From contig JALIHJ010000029.1 in assembly GCA_022984795.1 (NCBI GenBank), positions 1 through 64,000 on the forward strand: a stretch of DNA of 64,000 nucleotides. Direction: 5' to 3'. A model generated the notes under the pieces. That model worked only from the letters and a program-made list of their open reading frames with translations. It made no database searches and was not told the origin of the DNA. Below, in pieces: positions 43,463 through 52,140 of the stretch. The DNA is from Fabrea salina (lineage: Eukaryota > Ciliophora > Heterotrichea > Heterotrichida > Fabreidae). The first letter of the stretch is position 1. Each line of letters begins with the position of its first letter. A program made the translations under genes and the position numbers.

Positions 43463-44467
43463 TTAAGAGAATCTTTGTTGAAACTTGCTCCAAAAATTAA
43501 CAGCTTTGTCTTTGATTTTTTCTGCCTTTTCAGCAGCAATGTGGGCGTACCTAGCAGCTTCTTCTTTAAAGTAGTCAGCGTCTAGTTCTGGCTTGGACTG
43601 TTCTCGGCCAAAGTACATGTCGCTCGAGATGGCTTTTTCGCCTGAAAGTTGTTGCATTCGCATTTTCCTGAAGGTGTCGTCTTCCTTGGAGTTGTTGAAG
43701 TCTTCTGAGGAGATAGCTTTTTTTTCAGTGGTTTTGCGTGAAGCAATATGTGCAGGTTTGGGTTCGAGTACTATAGTTTTGGGTTTTTCAGGGGGTTTTA
43801 GGGGTTGTGGTTCAAAGTACTCTTCTTCACTAGGAGGTTTGAAACTCACAGGCTTAAACATGAACCCTGAGGGTTTGGACTCGTTAGTTTTGGTTTTTCG
43901 AAAAGAGTGAGTTTTGGAAGTGTCTAAAGGAGCGCTTTGCTTGAACCTATAAGTTTGGGGCTTGACTGGCAAAGGGGGGTCTTCGGTCTTAGGCACCTCT
44001 GGCTGGGTTTCTTCCAACTTAACTTTTGGTTTAGGTTCTGACTCAATGGGTTCTTCTTTGGGCAGTGGAGACAAGTCTTCAGAGTTTTTTTTAGGGTAAA
44101 TTTGGCAAACAGTTTCAAACAACTCAGTTCTCCACCTTTCAGCAATTTGGGACGAAAAGTCTACAGCGCCTTGGACTCCATGACTTCTAAAGAACTCTTT
44201 GGCCTTTTTGTTGCCTGCGTTTTCCATGAAACACAGTTGTCTTAGACTCCAGAGGTCGTAGTCCGAAGACCTTACAAAACTCAGGTGGGATCCCATTTGA
44301 CGGTGGTGCGTCGTACAGTTGTAGCACAAGAATATTCCCAAGTTAACTGAACACCAACTAGGGTTCCGATTGCCGCATTCAAAACAAGTTTGGTTTTCTG
44401 GGCTGAGCTTAAGTTTGGCAAACACTGAGTCTCTGTAGTCTTTGTCAACTTTAATGTCAGGGTCCAT
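43463..44467 (-). CDS. ArfGAP2/3-like protein
   Basis: The 334-residue protein has an ArfGAP domain (about 15-125). It carries the C-x2-C-x16-C-x2-C zinc finger (CFECGNRNPSW...FLCYNC) and the arginine finger in HHRQMGSHLSFVRS. The C-terminus is long and disordered, with Pro/Glu/Lys repeats and a final helix (YFKEEAARYAHIAAEKAEKIKDKAVNF) similar to the lipid-binding helix of ArfGAP2/3. It turns off Arf GTPases on Golgi COPI vesicles. Confidence 0.92.
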   Translation of the reverse strand: MDPDIKVDKDYRDSVFAKLKLSPENQTCFECGNRNPSWCSVNLGIFLCYNCTTHHRQMGSHLSFVRSSDYDLWSLRQLCFMENAGNKKAKEFFRSHGVQGAVDFSSQIAERWRTELFETVCQIYPKKNSEDLSPLPKEEPIESEPKPKVKLEETQPEVPKTEDPPLPVKPQTYRFKQSAPLDTSKTHSFRKTKTNESKPSGFMFKPVSFKPPSEEEYFEPQPLKPPEKPKTIVLEPKPAHIASRKTTEKKAISSEDFNNSKEDDTFRKMRMQQLSGEKAISSDMYFGREQSKPELDADYFKEEAARYAHIAAEKAEKIKDKAVNFWSKFQQRFS

Positions 44468-44493
44468 GTTAGTATTATTTACAAGTTGTTAAG

Positions 44494-45249
44494 TTAACTA
44501 TGGTAGGGGTTTCCTTGTAAGTGGTCGTCTATGTCAGTGACCATCCAATCTGAGGAACAAAAGGGCCAGTTGCCTCTGTTGCAAGCAAAGTAACTAATGA
44601 TCCAGCCCGTAGACACAACATTCTGCAGTAGTCCAGGTTGCATTTTTTTCATGATTTCAAATCTGAACTTGTGTCTTTCAGGGTTGGTGCTTTCGTTTCC
44701 AAAAATGACTTCTGAGTTTTCGTTTTTGACAATAAGCTTAACTGAGGAGTAAACTACTACATCTACTTTGAAAACTAAGTGGTTGTCTTGGGGTTTGCCT
44801 AGTTTTGTGTAAAAGAAGATATCTTGTGTGTCGAGTCTGGGTTCTTCTACTAAGTTTTCTCTGTAGTCAGCTAAGCTTTCGACTTCGTAAGAGTTGTTTA
44901 CGTTCTGGTTGCGCACTAAGTCTACTCCTTTTGTGACTTGTGCATTGTAAAAAAACACAAATACAGGAGAATCAGTATTTACAATTTGAAGCGAGTGGTT
45001 CCTCCGACCTACTGTGGACAAGCAATTGTGGACCTCGGAAAGCATCCTAGGTTCCAGCACTGACTTAAGTAAGTAGTCTTCTTGGTTGACCATTCCTTTT
45101 AGGAGGGACTTGAAAGCTAGTTCAAAACCAGGCTTGATCTCTTGGAGTTCCTCGTCCAGTTTAGGTCTCAAAGGAAGTAAGTTGTAAAAACCCTGTCCAT
45201 TGAACTTCCAAGGGAATCTTAAGTGTTCGAATTCCTTTGTCAGATTCAT
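44494..45249 (-). CDS. Possible Tim44-like mitochondrial protein
   Basis: A 251-residue protein from ATG 45249 (an upstream ATG at 45309 would extend into the opposite cNBD gene and is less likely). It has a helical N-half (GFELAFKSLLKGMVNQEDYLLKSVLEPRML) and a beta-rich C-half. The layout with a helix-then-sheet fold weakly resembles the Tim44/MBA1/mL45 domain. The tail is aromatic and Cys-containing. It is 6 bases from the divergent cNBD start. Function uncertain. Confidence 0.5.
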   Translation of the reverse strand: MNLTKEFEHLRFPWKFNGQGFYNLLPLRPKLDEELQEIKPGFELAFKSLLKGMVNQEDYLLKSVLEPRMLSEVHNCLSTVGRRNHSLQIVNTDSPVFVFFYNAQVTKGVDLVRNQNVNNSYEVESLADYRENLVEEPRLDTQDIFFYTKLGKPQDNHLVFKVDVVVYSSVKLIVKNENSEVIFGNESTNPERHKFRFEIMKKMQPGLLQNVVSTGWIISYFACNRGNWPFCSSDWMVTDIDDHLQGNPYHS

Positions 45250-45255
45250 TCTAAA
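45250..45255. promoter_or_regulatory. 6-base divergent start-codon spacer
   Basis: TCTAAA separates the ATG of the minus gene (45249) from ATG 45256. Confidence 0.45.
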
Positions 45256-46662
45256 ATGGAAACTAGAACAATGGAAAAGCTCCTTCTGAACTCCCAAAAT
45301 CCAAAACATTCCAAGCCCTCTTCACTAAGGTCTTCTCCTAATAAGCACTTAAGTCCTACCTTCCCCTTAACAACTAGAAGCAGAGTGCTGCCTGGAAGCT
45401 TTGCACACAAAAAAAGATCAAGCTGTGGTGGACCTGAACTCAACTCAACCACTCCTAAAAGCAACCCACGAAAGTCTTCTATGGCTGAAACTGATTTTTT
45501 TCCTAGTTGGCTATTGGGAAGAGAAGACTTTAAGCAGATTATAACTCGTTTAGAAAACATAGACAACTTAGACATAGGGGAGGTTTGTGAAAAGTCCCCA
45601 GACTCCAGGGATGAAATAGACATTAAGGCCATTAAGCACTGGGCTAAACGGTACAGTTTCTTCGACAACTTAACTACTTACACTATGAACGAAGTTTGCA
45701 AACAACTAAAGCACAAGTTTTACGACAAAGGAGAAGTAATCATGCAAGAAGGTGACATTGGAGACTGTGTGTACTTCATAATCAACGGGAAAGTAGGCAT
45801 TTACAAAGGAAAAACTAAAGTCAACACTTTAGGACCTCCTCACAGCATAGGCGAAAAAGCTTTGGAAACTGATTCCACTCGCACAGCTACCATCAAAGCT
45901 TTAGTTCCTACCAACTGTTTAATCCTCACTAGGGAAGAGTATGCTTCTTCAGTGCTTTCACACAAAGCCACTGAAAAAATACAAATCGTAGAGTTCCTGA
46001 AACAAGTAGAGTTCTTTAAAACCTTGCAAAGAGGCAAACTAGAAGGACTCGCTTGGGGAATACAAACTTCCAAGTATCATAAAGGCCAACTAGTCTACAA
46101 CCAAGGTGATCACCCTTCCCACGTTTTCATAGTTAAAAGAGGTTCAGTGGAGATCAACGCGTTTGTCACTCTAACCCAAAAAGCAAGGATTCCTAGGTTC
46201 AAGCACAAAGAAGAATTTTTAGTTAACACCAAAAACTACATCCAACTTATAAGGAAGTGCAAGCCTGGAGAAGTCTTTGGAGAGCAAGAGTTTTTTCCTC
46301 TGCAAACTCGCAAACTCCAAGCAACTAGCTCTAGCGAAAACACCCTGCTCCTGATAGTGTCTATTGAAACCTTGAACCAGAACTTAAGTGACAAAGACAA
46401 AAAAGACTTAGTTAATATGCACTCTGCAAGGCCTACTACTCAGTCTCTTAAAAAGAAGTTGTCTAAAGACCTTTTTCTGAAACACCGCAAGTACAAAGCT
46501 ATTTTAGAAGCTGCTAATGTCTCTCCCATGCCTTACGGACGGTTCTTCCTGGACCAAAGGACCAACAAGAAAGAAGAACTTGCTAAACAAATCACCTCTC
46601 TGCACAACAAAGAACTTTCCAGAAATCTACTGAAGTCCAGGTTTAGTATAACTAATAAATAA
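45256..46662 (+). CDS. Cyclic-nucleotide-binding protein, two cNBDs
   Basis: The 468-residue protein carries two cyclic-nucleotide-binding domains, about 128-245 and 248-390. The first shows YDKGEVIMQEGDIGDCVYFIINGKVGIY and a phosphate-binding cassette GEKALETDSTRTATIKA with the conserved Arg, so cAMP or cGMP binding is plausible. The second has HKGQLVYNQGDHPSHVFIVKRG but its cassette (FGEQEFFP) is atypical. No kinase or channel domain. It resembles CNBD2-like proteins. The next ATG directly follows its stop (TAAATG). Confidence 0.85.
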   Translation: METRTMEKLLLNSQNPKHSKPSSLRSSPNKHLSPTFPLTTRSRVLPGSFAHKKRSSCGGPELNSTTPKSNPRKSSMAETDFFPSWLLGREDFKQIITRLENIDNLDIGEVCEKSPDSRDEIDIKAIKHWAKRYSFFDNLTTYTMNEVCKQLKHKFYDKGEVIMQEGDIGDCVYFIINGKVGIYKGKTKVNTLGPPHSIGEKALETDSTRTATIKALVPTNCLILTREEYASSVLSHKATEKIQIVEFLKQVEFFKTLQRGKLEGLAWGIQTSKYHKGQLVYNQGDHPSHVFIVKRGSVEINAFVTLTQKARIPRFKHKEEFLVNTKNYIQLIRKCKPGEVFGEQEFFPLQTRKLQATSSSENTLLLIVSIETLNQNLSDKDKKDLVNMHSARPTTQSLKKKLSKDLFLKHRKYKAILEAANVSPMPYGRFFLDQRTNKKEELAKQITSLHNKELSRNLLKSRFSITNK

Positions 46663-47151
46663 ATGTATCCTAGCCAAAGTGAAGCAACTTGGACCCAACA
46701 AGTTAGTTTGCCAGACAACATTTTAGAAGAACTCGAAACAGAAGAAGTTTTTTGGAAAGACGTAGTTAACTTAGCTGTTCCCAAAACTGAAAAGTTCAGT
46801 GCTAGCTCTGGTTGGGTCAAAGCTTTGTCTTACTTAAGACTTCCAACAGACAACGCTCACTTAGGACTCAGTGAAGGAGAACTAAGCCACCCACTTAATA
46901 CTTCCAACTGCAAAGCCTTAGTTGAGTCCTCCAAAGTAGGAATGTTGCTTCTCCAAATTTCTGAAGTACTTGGAGAACGCACTTTCAAAGCTAAGGACTT
47001 AACAGGTGAGGTGCTGTGTGCTGTGCATCCTTCAGTGCTTCAAAAGTACACTCTGGAAGAATCCCAGGTCATTCTTTTATACGAAGTAGTAGTTCTGCCT
47101 AAGTTTTTACTTAACATCACTCTTAAAAACATAGTAAAGATTTTCCATTAA
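46663..47151 (+). CDS. Unknown 162-residue protein
   Basis: The start codon abuts the previous stop (TAAATG) with no spacer. The sequence is mildly acidic at the N-terminus (LEELETEEVFWKDVVNLAV) and has a helical hydrophobic C-terminal third (VILLYEVVVLPKFLLNITLKNIVKIF). No signal, membrane helix of clear length or motif. It is 2 bases from the next gene, so three plus-strand genes here are nearly fused. Not recognised. Confidence 0.55.
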   Translation: MYPSQSEATWTQQVSLPDNILEELETEEVFWKDVVNLAVPKTEKFSASSGWVKALSYLRLPTDNAHLGLSEGELSHPLNTSNCKALVESSKVGMLLLQISEVLGERTFKAKDLTGEVLCAVHPSVLQKYTLEESQVILLYEVVVLPKFLLNITLKNIVKIFH

Positions 47152-47153
47152 AT

Positions 47154-47951
47154 ATGTCCAAGCCGCCCAAGTCAGAAACTTCTGGCTGCTACAAATGCAA
47201 AGCCAGTTTCAGTCTCAAACTGCCTTCAATTGAGTGTCCTTTTTGCAGTCGCAGATTCTGCAGACAACATGTAAGAGGGTCTTCCAAGTCCTCAGACTTA
47301 ATATGTGACTACTGTGAAAAGCAACAATTGAAAGAAAAACTCAAAGAAGAAACCAGACCTCAGTTAGAAAGCTTAAGGAAGGAACTGGAGTCTTTGCTTG
47401 AAGAAAAGGAAATCCAAAGACAAGAAGTCAAGGTAAAAACAGGAGCCCTAACTCGACTTGAAAAGCAACTACAGAACAGCAGTGTCCAACACAAAGATAA
47501 AATAAACTCACTCAACAAAAAAATCAACCAAGAAACAGAAGCCAAGAACAGACTTGGCAGTGTAATTCTGAGTTTGAAAAGCGCCTGGAACGAGTCAAGC
47601 GAGAACGAAACCTTTGTAAAAGACAAGTTCCAAAGACTAGAACAAGAAAAACTCCAAGAAGAAAAAGAACTAGCTACTATGCACAAAACCCTCAGTCAAC
47701 TTACAATAACTCTGGACGGACTAAACTCTCAACTAAGAGACACTATAGAGTTCACTAGACTCAAAATACTAAGCTGTCCTGAGTGCTACAAAAAACTCAA
47801 AGTAGAACTTGAAGCCCAGATTAAAGAAATACTTAACCACGAAGGCAGACAAAGCTTGATGAAAAGCTTCTTTAAACGGTCAAGTATCCGCCCTAGTTTG
47901 CAAAACTACGACAAGTTAGAAAATAAGTCGTGCAACTGCCTAATATTTTAA
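47154..47951 (+). CDS. Zinc-finger coiled-coil protein with CaaX box
   Basis: The 265-residue protein has an N-terminal Cys/His cluster (CYKCKASFSL, IECPFCSRRFCRQHVRG, ICDYCEKQ), like a short FYVE/RING-type zinc finger. A long coiled coil follows (about 50-210), then a second CPECYKK pair. It ends CNCLIF, where the final CLIF fits a CaaX prenylation box (with a second Cys two residues before it that could be palmitoylated). It should be a membrane-tethered scaffold, probably in vesicle traffic. Confidence 0.75.
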   Translation: MSKPPKSETSGCYKCKASFSLKLPSIECPFCSRRFCRQHVRGSSKSSDLICDYCEKQQLKEKLKEETRPQLESLRKELESLLEEKEIQRQEVKVKTGALTRLEKQLQNSSVQHKDKINSLNKKINQETEAKNRLGSVILSLKSAWNESSENETFVKDKFQRLEQEKLQEEKELATMHKTLSQLTITLDGLNSQLRDTIEFTRLKILSCPECYKKLKVELEAQIKEILNHEGRQSLMKSFFKRSSIRPSLQNYDKLENKSCNCLIF

Positions 47952-47955
47952 GTAA

Positions 47956-48666
47956 TTAAGTGTTGTAGAATTCAAAAGAGTCATCAGCAGAAGCCAGTAT
48001 GTAAGAAGTGTGGCATTTCATAGGTTCTACGATTTCTTCGAGTTGGGCGTCTTTGAACTTTTCGTAGGCAGAGTTGACTTGGTCCATTTCAACCTTGAAC
48101 TTCTCAAATACTTCGTCTTCAAGTCGTTTGATTAGCACAGTGTAGTCGTTGATTTCTATAATGTCGTGGAACTCTTGGTACCTTTCATTGAAGTAGTTCA
48201 GAATTTCAATAGTTTGCTCCCTGGTTAAAGAAGAACTGTGGTCATCGTTGTACAGAGGAGTCACTAAGTTTTCAGCGTACTCTCTGAGTTCGTTGTCTGA
48301 GTCGTAGTAGTTCACAGAGTCTTCAAAGACATTTTCACTCACCCAGTACTTTTTCAGAACAGCGTTTCTAGTTTCCTCTATTAAGTTTTTGTTTTTGTTG
48401 TTGAAACTAATAACTATGTTTTCGTACTCTATTGTTTTGGAAGGGAACTTCCTTCGTTCTTCCCGACAAGTGTTGTAAGCTGGCCAGTACTTACTTGAGT
48501 ACATTCTCCGGATTTCGCTGCAAACTTTTTTGAAGTCTTCAGGTGCAAGGACCTCTACAGTTATAAACGGGTCTTGCTTTGTGCTTTTTTTCTGCAAAAA
48601 ATAAAAGTAGCTTCCTAGTGCTACAGCTCCTGATGCTATTAAAAAGTCTCTGATTAGTGTTTCCAT
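47956..48666 (-). CDS. Membrane-anchored protein of unknown function
   Basis: The 236-residue protein has one N-terminal hydrophobic helix (FLIASGAVALGSYFYFL) followed by a basic stop-transfer, then an acidic, Tyr-rich soluble domain (YPAY-like, NYYDSDNELREYAENL) with several helices. Probably anchored in the ER or mitochondrial outer membrane. Its ATG directly follows the stop of the coiled-coil gene upstream (TAAATG on the minus strand). No family recognised. Confidence 0.55.
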   Translation of the reverse strand: METLIRDFLIASGAVALGSYFYFLQKKSTKQDPFITVEVLAPEDFKKVCSEIRRMYSSKYWPAYNTCREERRKFPSKTIEYENIVISFNNKNKNLIEETRNAVLKKYWVSENVFEDSVNYYDSDNELREYAENLVTPLYNDDHSSSLTREQTIEILNYFNERYQEFHDIIEINDYTVLIKRLEDEVFEKFKVEMDQVNSAYEKFKDAQLEEIVEPMKCHTSYILASADDSFEFYNT

Positions 48667-50115
48667 TTACTTCAACTTATGAATGATACTTAATAGTTTT
48701 TTGAGTTGGATTGTGTTAGGGACTTCTTTGCGCAGGGAGTCAAACGAGCTTTTTTGGGCAGCTAAGTCTTGGTTCGTAGTTTCTAGTTGGCTTAGTAAAC
48801 TTCTGTTGTGGGACTTTTGGTGCTTTAAGGATTCTTTGAGTTCAGTTATCTGGGCTTTTTTAGCACTTAAAGCTTCTTGCGTGGGTGGTTTTAAAGAGTT
48901 AAGTTGGAACTTTAAGTTATCGTTTTCTACTTTGAGCAAAGTTATTTCTTCCAAGAGCCTTTTTTTCTCGGCAAAAAAGTTGTAGTCTTTGATTAAAGGT
49001 TTAAGTTCTTTTTGGGAGTTTAAAACACCTATTTGGGACTCCAGCGACTCGTTTTTAGCTAGTGAATCCTGGAGTTGCACTTGGAAATTGTGGTTGGATT
49101 CTCTGAGTTGGTTGTTTTCAGCTTCTAAAAGGTAAAGTTTTTTTTTAAGCGTAACTAATTCTTGGTCTTTTAGTTTATTTTGTGTTTTGAAGTAGTTGAG
49201 TGACTGGTTCAGTCCTCTAGAGTGCTTTTCGAAGAAGTTAAGTTTGGAAGCTGTAAATGAGCATTCGAGTTTGAGTTCTTTAACCTCCGTTGGAGGTCTA
49301 AGTAGCTCTAGTTCCTTTTTTTGGTTTTCAACAACAATTTCGAGTTGTTTTAAGTATTCATCTTTGTGTCTTTGGAACTGTAGGTCTTTGATGAGTCTTC
49401 CTTTTAAGTCAAGCAGTTTTTCTTCGAGAACCTTTGTTTCCTCAACTGTAGTGAAACCCATTGAAAAGTTTAGTTTCTTGCAGACCAGGCTTTTAACTTG
49501 TTGAGAAAGTGCAAAAAATTTGTCTTGCAGGGAGTGGTTAGTTGCTACTTCTTGTTGGAGTTGCAACTTAAGTTCTTGGGATTCTTGACTGGACTCCAGC
49601 AAAGCTTTGTAGTCTTCCAAAAGGTGCTTATAGTCTTCTTTGAGTTTGATTATTAAAGGTGCTTTTTCTTCTAAGTCACTTAAAAGTCCGTGCAGTAAGT
49701 TTTCTAGTGTTTTTAGTTTAGACTTGGTTTCAGTGAACTCGGCAAACTCAGAAGCCTTAGACTCTATTTCGCTAAGTAATTCGTTTAAGTGGAACTCTAA
49801 AAACTTAACTTTTTCTTGCATGTAAATTTGTGACTGGATAGCTGGGGCCTTTTGCTCGATGTCTTGTAGAAGCTGGGTTAAGCTTTGCTCTAGCACTTGA
49901 AGTTTGTGTTCCGTTTCTTTGGTTCTCTCTAAAAAAGGGGCTTTTTCTTCGATATCAGACAGCAACTCGTTAAGTTGGGTTTCTAGGAATTGTTTTTTCT
50001 TTTGGTCTTCTTTGTAAGTGACTATTTGTTTTTCCTGGGCTTCGATCTGGGAAAGGATGTCTTCTAAATGGGTTTGCAAAGTTATTAGTTTGTCTTCTGG
50101 GCTCAGTTGTTCCAT
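48667..50115 (-). CDS. Coiled-coil protein with 31-residue tandem repeats
   Basis: A 482-residue coiled coil from ATG 50115. The first 160 residues hold at least four tandem units of exactly 31 residues around the core LE..LNELLSDIEEKAP (LETQLNELLSDIEEKAPFLE, LEQSLTQLLQDIEQKAPAIQ, LEFHLNELLSEIESKASEFA, LENLLHGLLSDLEEKAPLII). Heptads continue with no globular domain. It is likely a structural cytoskeletal or basal-body protein. The unit length is 93 bases. The start is 9 bases from the divergent gene. Confidence 0.75.
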   Translation of the reverse strand: MEQLSPEDKLITLQTHLEDILSQIEAQEKQIVTYKEDQKKKQFLETQLNELLSDIEEKAPFLERTKETEHKLQVLEQSLTQLLQDIEQKAPAIQSQIYMQEKVKFLEFHLNELLSEIESKASEFAEFTETKSKLKTLENLLHGLLSDLEEKAPLIIKLKEDYKHLLEDYKALLESSQESQELKLQLQQEVATNHSLQDKFFALSQQVKSLVCKKLNFSMGFTTVEETKVLEEKLLDLKGRLIKDLQFQRHKDEYLKQLEIVVENQKKELELLRPPTEVKELKLECSFTASKLNFFEKHSRGLNQSLNYFKTQNKLKDQELVTLKKKLYLLEAENNQLRESNHNFQVQLQDSLAKNESLESQIGVLNSQKELKPLIKDYNFFAEKKRLLEEITLLKVENDNLKFQLNSLKPPTQEALSAKKAQITELKESLKHQKSHNRSLLSQLETTNQDLAAQKSSFDSLRKEVPNTIQLKKLLSIIHKLK

Positions 50116-50124
50116 TTGATTATT
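50116..50124. promoter_or_regulatory. 9-base divergent start-codon spacer
   Basis: TTGATTATT separates the minus ATG (50115) and plus ATG (50125). Confidence 0.45.
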
Positions 50125-50886
50125 ATGAATTATCATAGGCTAGCAGGCTTGATTTGGGTAGTTTTTGTTTACTATGTTTGGTTTATGCTTAGGAAGCTGA
50201 AGTACTGGAGGTATTCACTGGCAGTTGTGTTAGTGATACTTGCAAGTTTACTGCTTTTTAAGGACACCCAAATCAGTGTCACAGTATGGCTAGGATTGGA
50301 GCTTTCTGTTAAAGCTTACGCTGCTGTTATTTCAAGCACTGCACTTTTGATAATTGCACTTGCTGGATTTTTTTTGCATGTGGCTATTATTGAAAACTTT
50401 ACCTTAAACTTCCAAGCAGACTGTAACTTACTAAAGCCAATAGGAGATAGCTTTCTTCTAAGAGCAAGCTTAGTTCCACTTATGATTTCTTGTGGGTTTC
50501 CTCTGTTTCACACAATTATTACTCTTTCAATACTTAGGGCTGGTTTAGGGTGTTACTCTATCTTTGTAGAGCAAAAAGCCAGCAACCAAGAAGCTGCCTT
50601 TGTGACAGTTGGGTTATTTATTAGAGAATGCTACTCAGTGTACTCTTACATGATTACTGGAAGTGCTTATCCTTTAGTTATTGTGGAGTTTGTTTCTAAG
50701 TTAGTGACTACTCCTGGAATTGACTTCTTTGAAGAGACTAGCAACCTTTACGGCTACAGGTACTTGTTAGTATTTACTTACTTAGCAGGTATGGTAACAT
50801 TCAGCTGGCTGTTTCCACTGATAATGAACCCTAGCTTATTTAAAGGCTGGCCATTGGATTACTACCACAGCTTAAATGAAACTTAA
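50125..50886 (+). CDS. Polytopic membrane protein, unknown family
   Basis: A 253-residue protein from ATG 50125 with about six hydrophobic helices (LIWVVFVYYVWF, LAVVLVILASLLLF, AAVISSTALLIIALAGFFLHVAII, ASLVPLMISCGFPLFHTIITL, LLVFTYLAGMVTFSWLFPLIM). There is no signature motif I can name. It is likely in the ER or plasma membrane. It lies 9 bases from the divergent coiled-coil gene, and the PLAC8 gene follows after 7 bases. Confidence 0.65.
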   Translation: MNYHRLAGLIWVVFVYYVWFMLRKLKYWRYSLAVVLVILASLLLFKDTQISVTVWLGLELSVKAYAAVISSTALLIIALAGFFLHVAIIENFTLNFQADCNLLKPIGDSFLLRASLVPLMISCGFPLFHTIITLSILRAGLGCYSIFVEQKASNQEAAFVTVGLFIRECYSVYSYMITGSAYPLVIVEFVSKLVTTPGIDFFEETSNLYGYRYLLVFTYLAGMVTFSWLFPLIMNPSLFKGWPLDYYHSLNET

Positions 50887-50893
50887 TAATAAA

Positions 50894-51316
50894 ATGTCTC
50901 AAAAGTGGCACCAAACTCCTTTTGACTGTTTGAGTAACACCAAAATGTGCCTTTGGGCAACCTTTGTCCCTTGTGGGTGCCAGTGCATGCAAGCGGTCGA
51001 CGCAATGCTACTTACTACTAAAGAAGAAGAAAAAAACAAAAGCTTTATGAAGGCATGCTTATGTGGAGTTTTTTTATGTTGTCTAGGAGGGTTTTACAAT
51101 AGACTTAAACTGCGCGAAAACCTAGACATATTTGATTCTAGTCTTTGTGACTTAGCTTTTTGGATTTACTGCAGTCCTTGTGTAGCCACTCAAGAATGGA
51201 TGGAAGTAATGCAGCACACTAACCGAGTAAAAGAAAAAACTATTTGGGAAGTTGCCAAACAAATCTGGGGCAAAGAAGACCAAGGAGGAAACCCTAACGA
51301 AGACAATCAGATGTAA
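50894..51316 (+). CDS. PLAC8-family Cys-rich membrane protein
   Basis: The 140-residue protein has the PLAC8 pattern: an F-D-C start (TPFDCLSNTKMCLWATFVPCGCQCMQAVDAM, in part), then a Cys-rich hydrophobic stretch (CLCGVFLCCLGGFYNRLKLRENL) and a third Cys segment (CDLAFWIYCSPCVATQEWMEV). Members act in metal resistance, cell-size control or membrane lipid processes. It is probably in the plasma membrane or secretory pathway. The start used is ATG 50894; an ATG further upstream would overlap the previous gene. Confidence 0.85.
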   Translation: MSQKWHQTPFDCLSNTKMCLWATFVPCGCQCMQAVDAMLLTTKEEEKNKSFMKACLCGVFLCCLGGFYNRLKLRENLDIFDSSLCDLAFWIYCSPCVATQEWMEVMQHTNRVKEKTIWEVAKQIWGKEDQGGNPNEDNQM

Positions 51317-51333
51317 TTGGCGATTATAAATAA

Positions 51334-52134
51334 CTACCCAAACTTAAGTGTTAGTTGTTCTAGTATAGACACAGTAGCTAAAGCATGGATTATGTACTGA
51401 ATCATTCTCATTTGCCAGCCTGAGTAAACCACTCTGAGTCTCTGTAGGAAACTAGGATGCAGTGCTATGTCTTGTCTCAGGCCTTTCCAAGTTAAGTTTT
51501 CGTACTTCTGAAGGTGTGTCTTGGCAAAGTCCAAAGGCATTATAGCTGACACGTTCAAAATGCCAACAAGGGTTCCACAAAGACACAAACTAGAGTAAGA
51601 CAACTCTTTGGTACCTTCAAGCTCCCTAAAAAGTTCCCTAAACACTGAGTTGCCCCCTAAAAAAGTTACCCAAGAAACACTTTGGCGCAGCATAAGTGGA
51701 AAAACTCCTGAAAAGAGTTCTGTGAGTGCTTGTTTTTGCGTTAAAAAGCCAAGCAAAGAACTTAAAGGAGCTGTCATTAGCCAAGTTTTAACTCTTTCTA
51801 AGGGGCATATAATGTAACTTTCTATCAAAGCTATAGTTAAGCCTGCTAAGTTCTGACTAGAAACTTCAGACACTCCTAGGGTTTTGTAGAACTTAGGAAC
51901 TGAAATCATAAGTGGGAATCTGTAGGCTTGCTTAATACTGCACCTCAAAGCATTAGGAACTAGTCCTGAGTAAAACCTTTTTGGCCCGTAACTCCAAGTC
52001 TCTTTTATTATATTTAAAGCACTTTGGCCAGGGGAAATCTGTTGTCTTGTTTTAATGAACTCCAAAGGGTGCTCAATAGGCAACAGAGCCACTCCCCTAG
52101 CTAGGCCTACTAACGAAATGTAAGCATATTCCAT
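51334..52134 (-). CDS. Mitochondrial carrier (SLC25 family)
   Basis: The 266-residue protein has the three-fold carrier signature P-x-[DE]-x-x-[KR]: PIEHPLEFIK (shifted), CPLERVK and MPLDFAK, each at the end of an odd-numbered helix, with six helices in all. It should reside in the mitochondrial inner membrane and exchange metabolites. The short loop contents do not identify the substrate. The first repeat carries HPLEF in place of the usual PxD/E, so it is somewhat divergent. The TMEM43 gene lies upstream on the same strand, its stop 6 bases before this start. Confidence 0.9.
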   Translation of the reverse strand: MEYAYISLVGLARGVALLPIEHPLEFIKTRQQISPGQSALNIIKETWSYGPKRFYSGLVPNALRCSIKQAYRFPLMISVPKFYKTLGVSEVSSQNLAGLTIALIESYIICPLERVKTWLMTAPLSSLLGFLTQKQALTELFSGVFPLMLRQSVSWVTFLGGNSVFRELFRELEGTKELSYSSLCLCGTLVGILNVSAIMPLDFAKTHLQKYENLTWKGLRQDIALHPSFLQRLRVVYSGWQMRMIQYIIHALATVSILEQLTLKFG

Positions 52135-52140
52135 ATTATA

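Noticed and set aside
44494-45309. Upstream ATG 45309 as start of the minus gene
   Set aside because: It would overlap the first 50 bases of the cNBD gene. ATG 45249 gives a more natural start with the usual AT-rich context.
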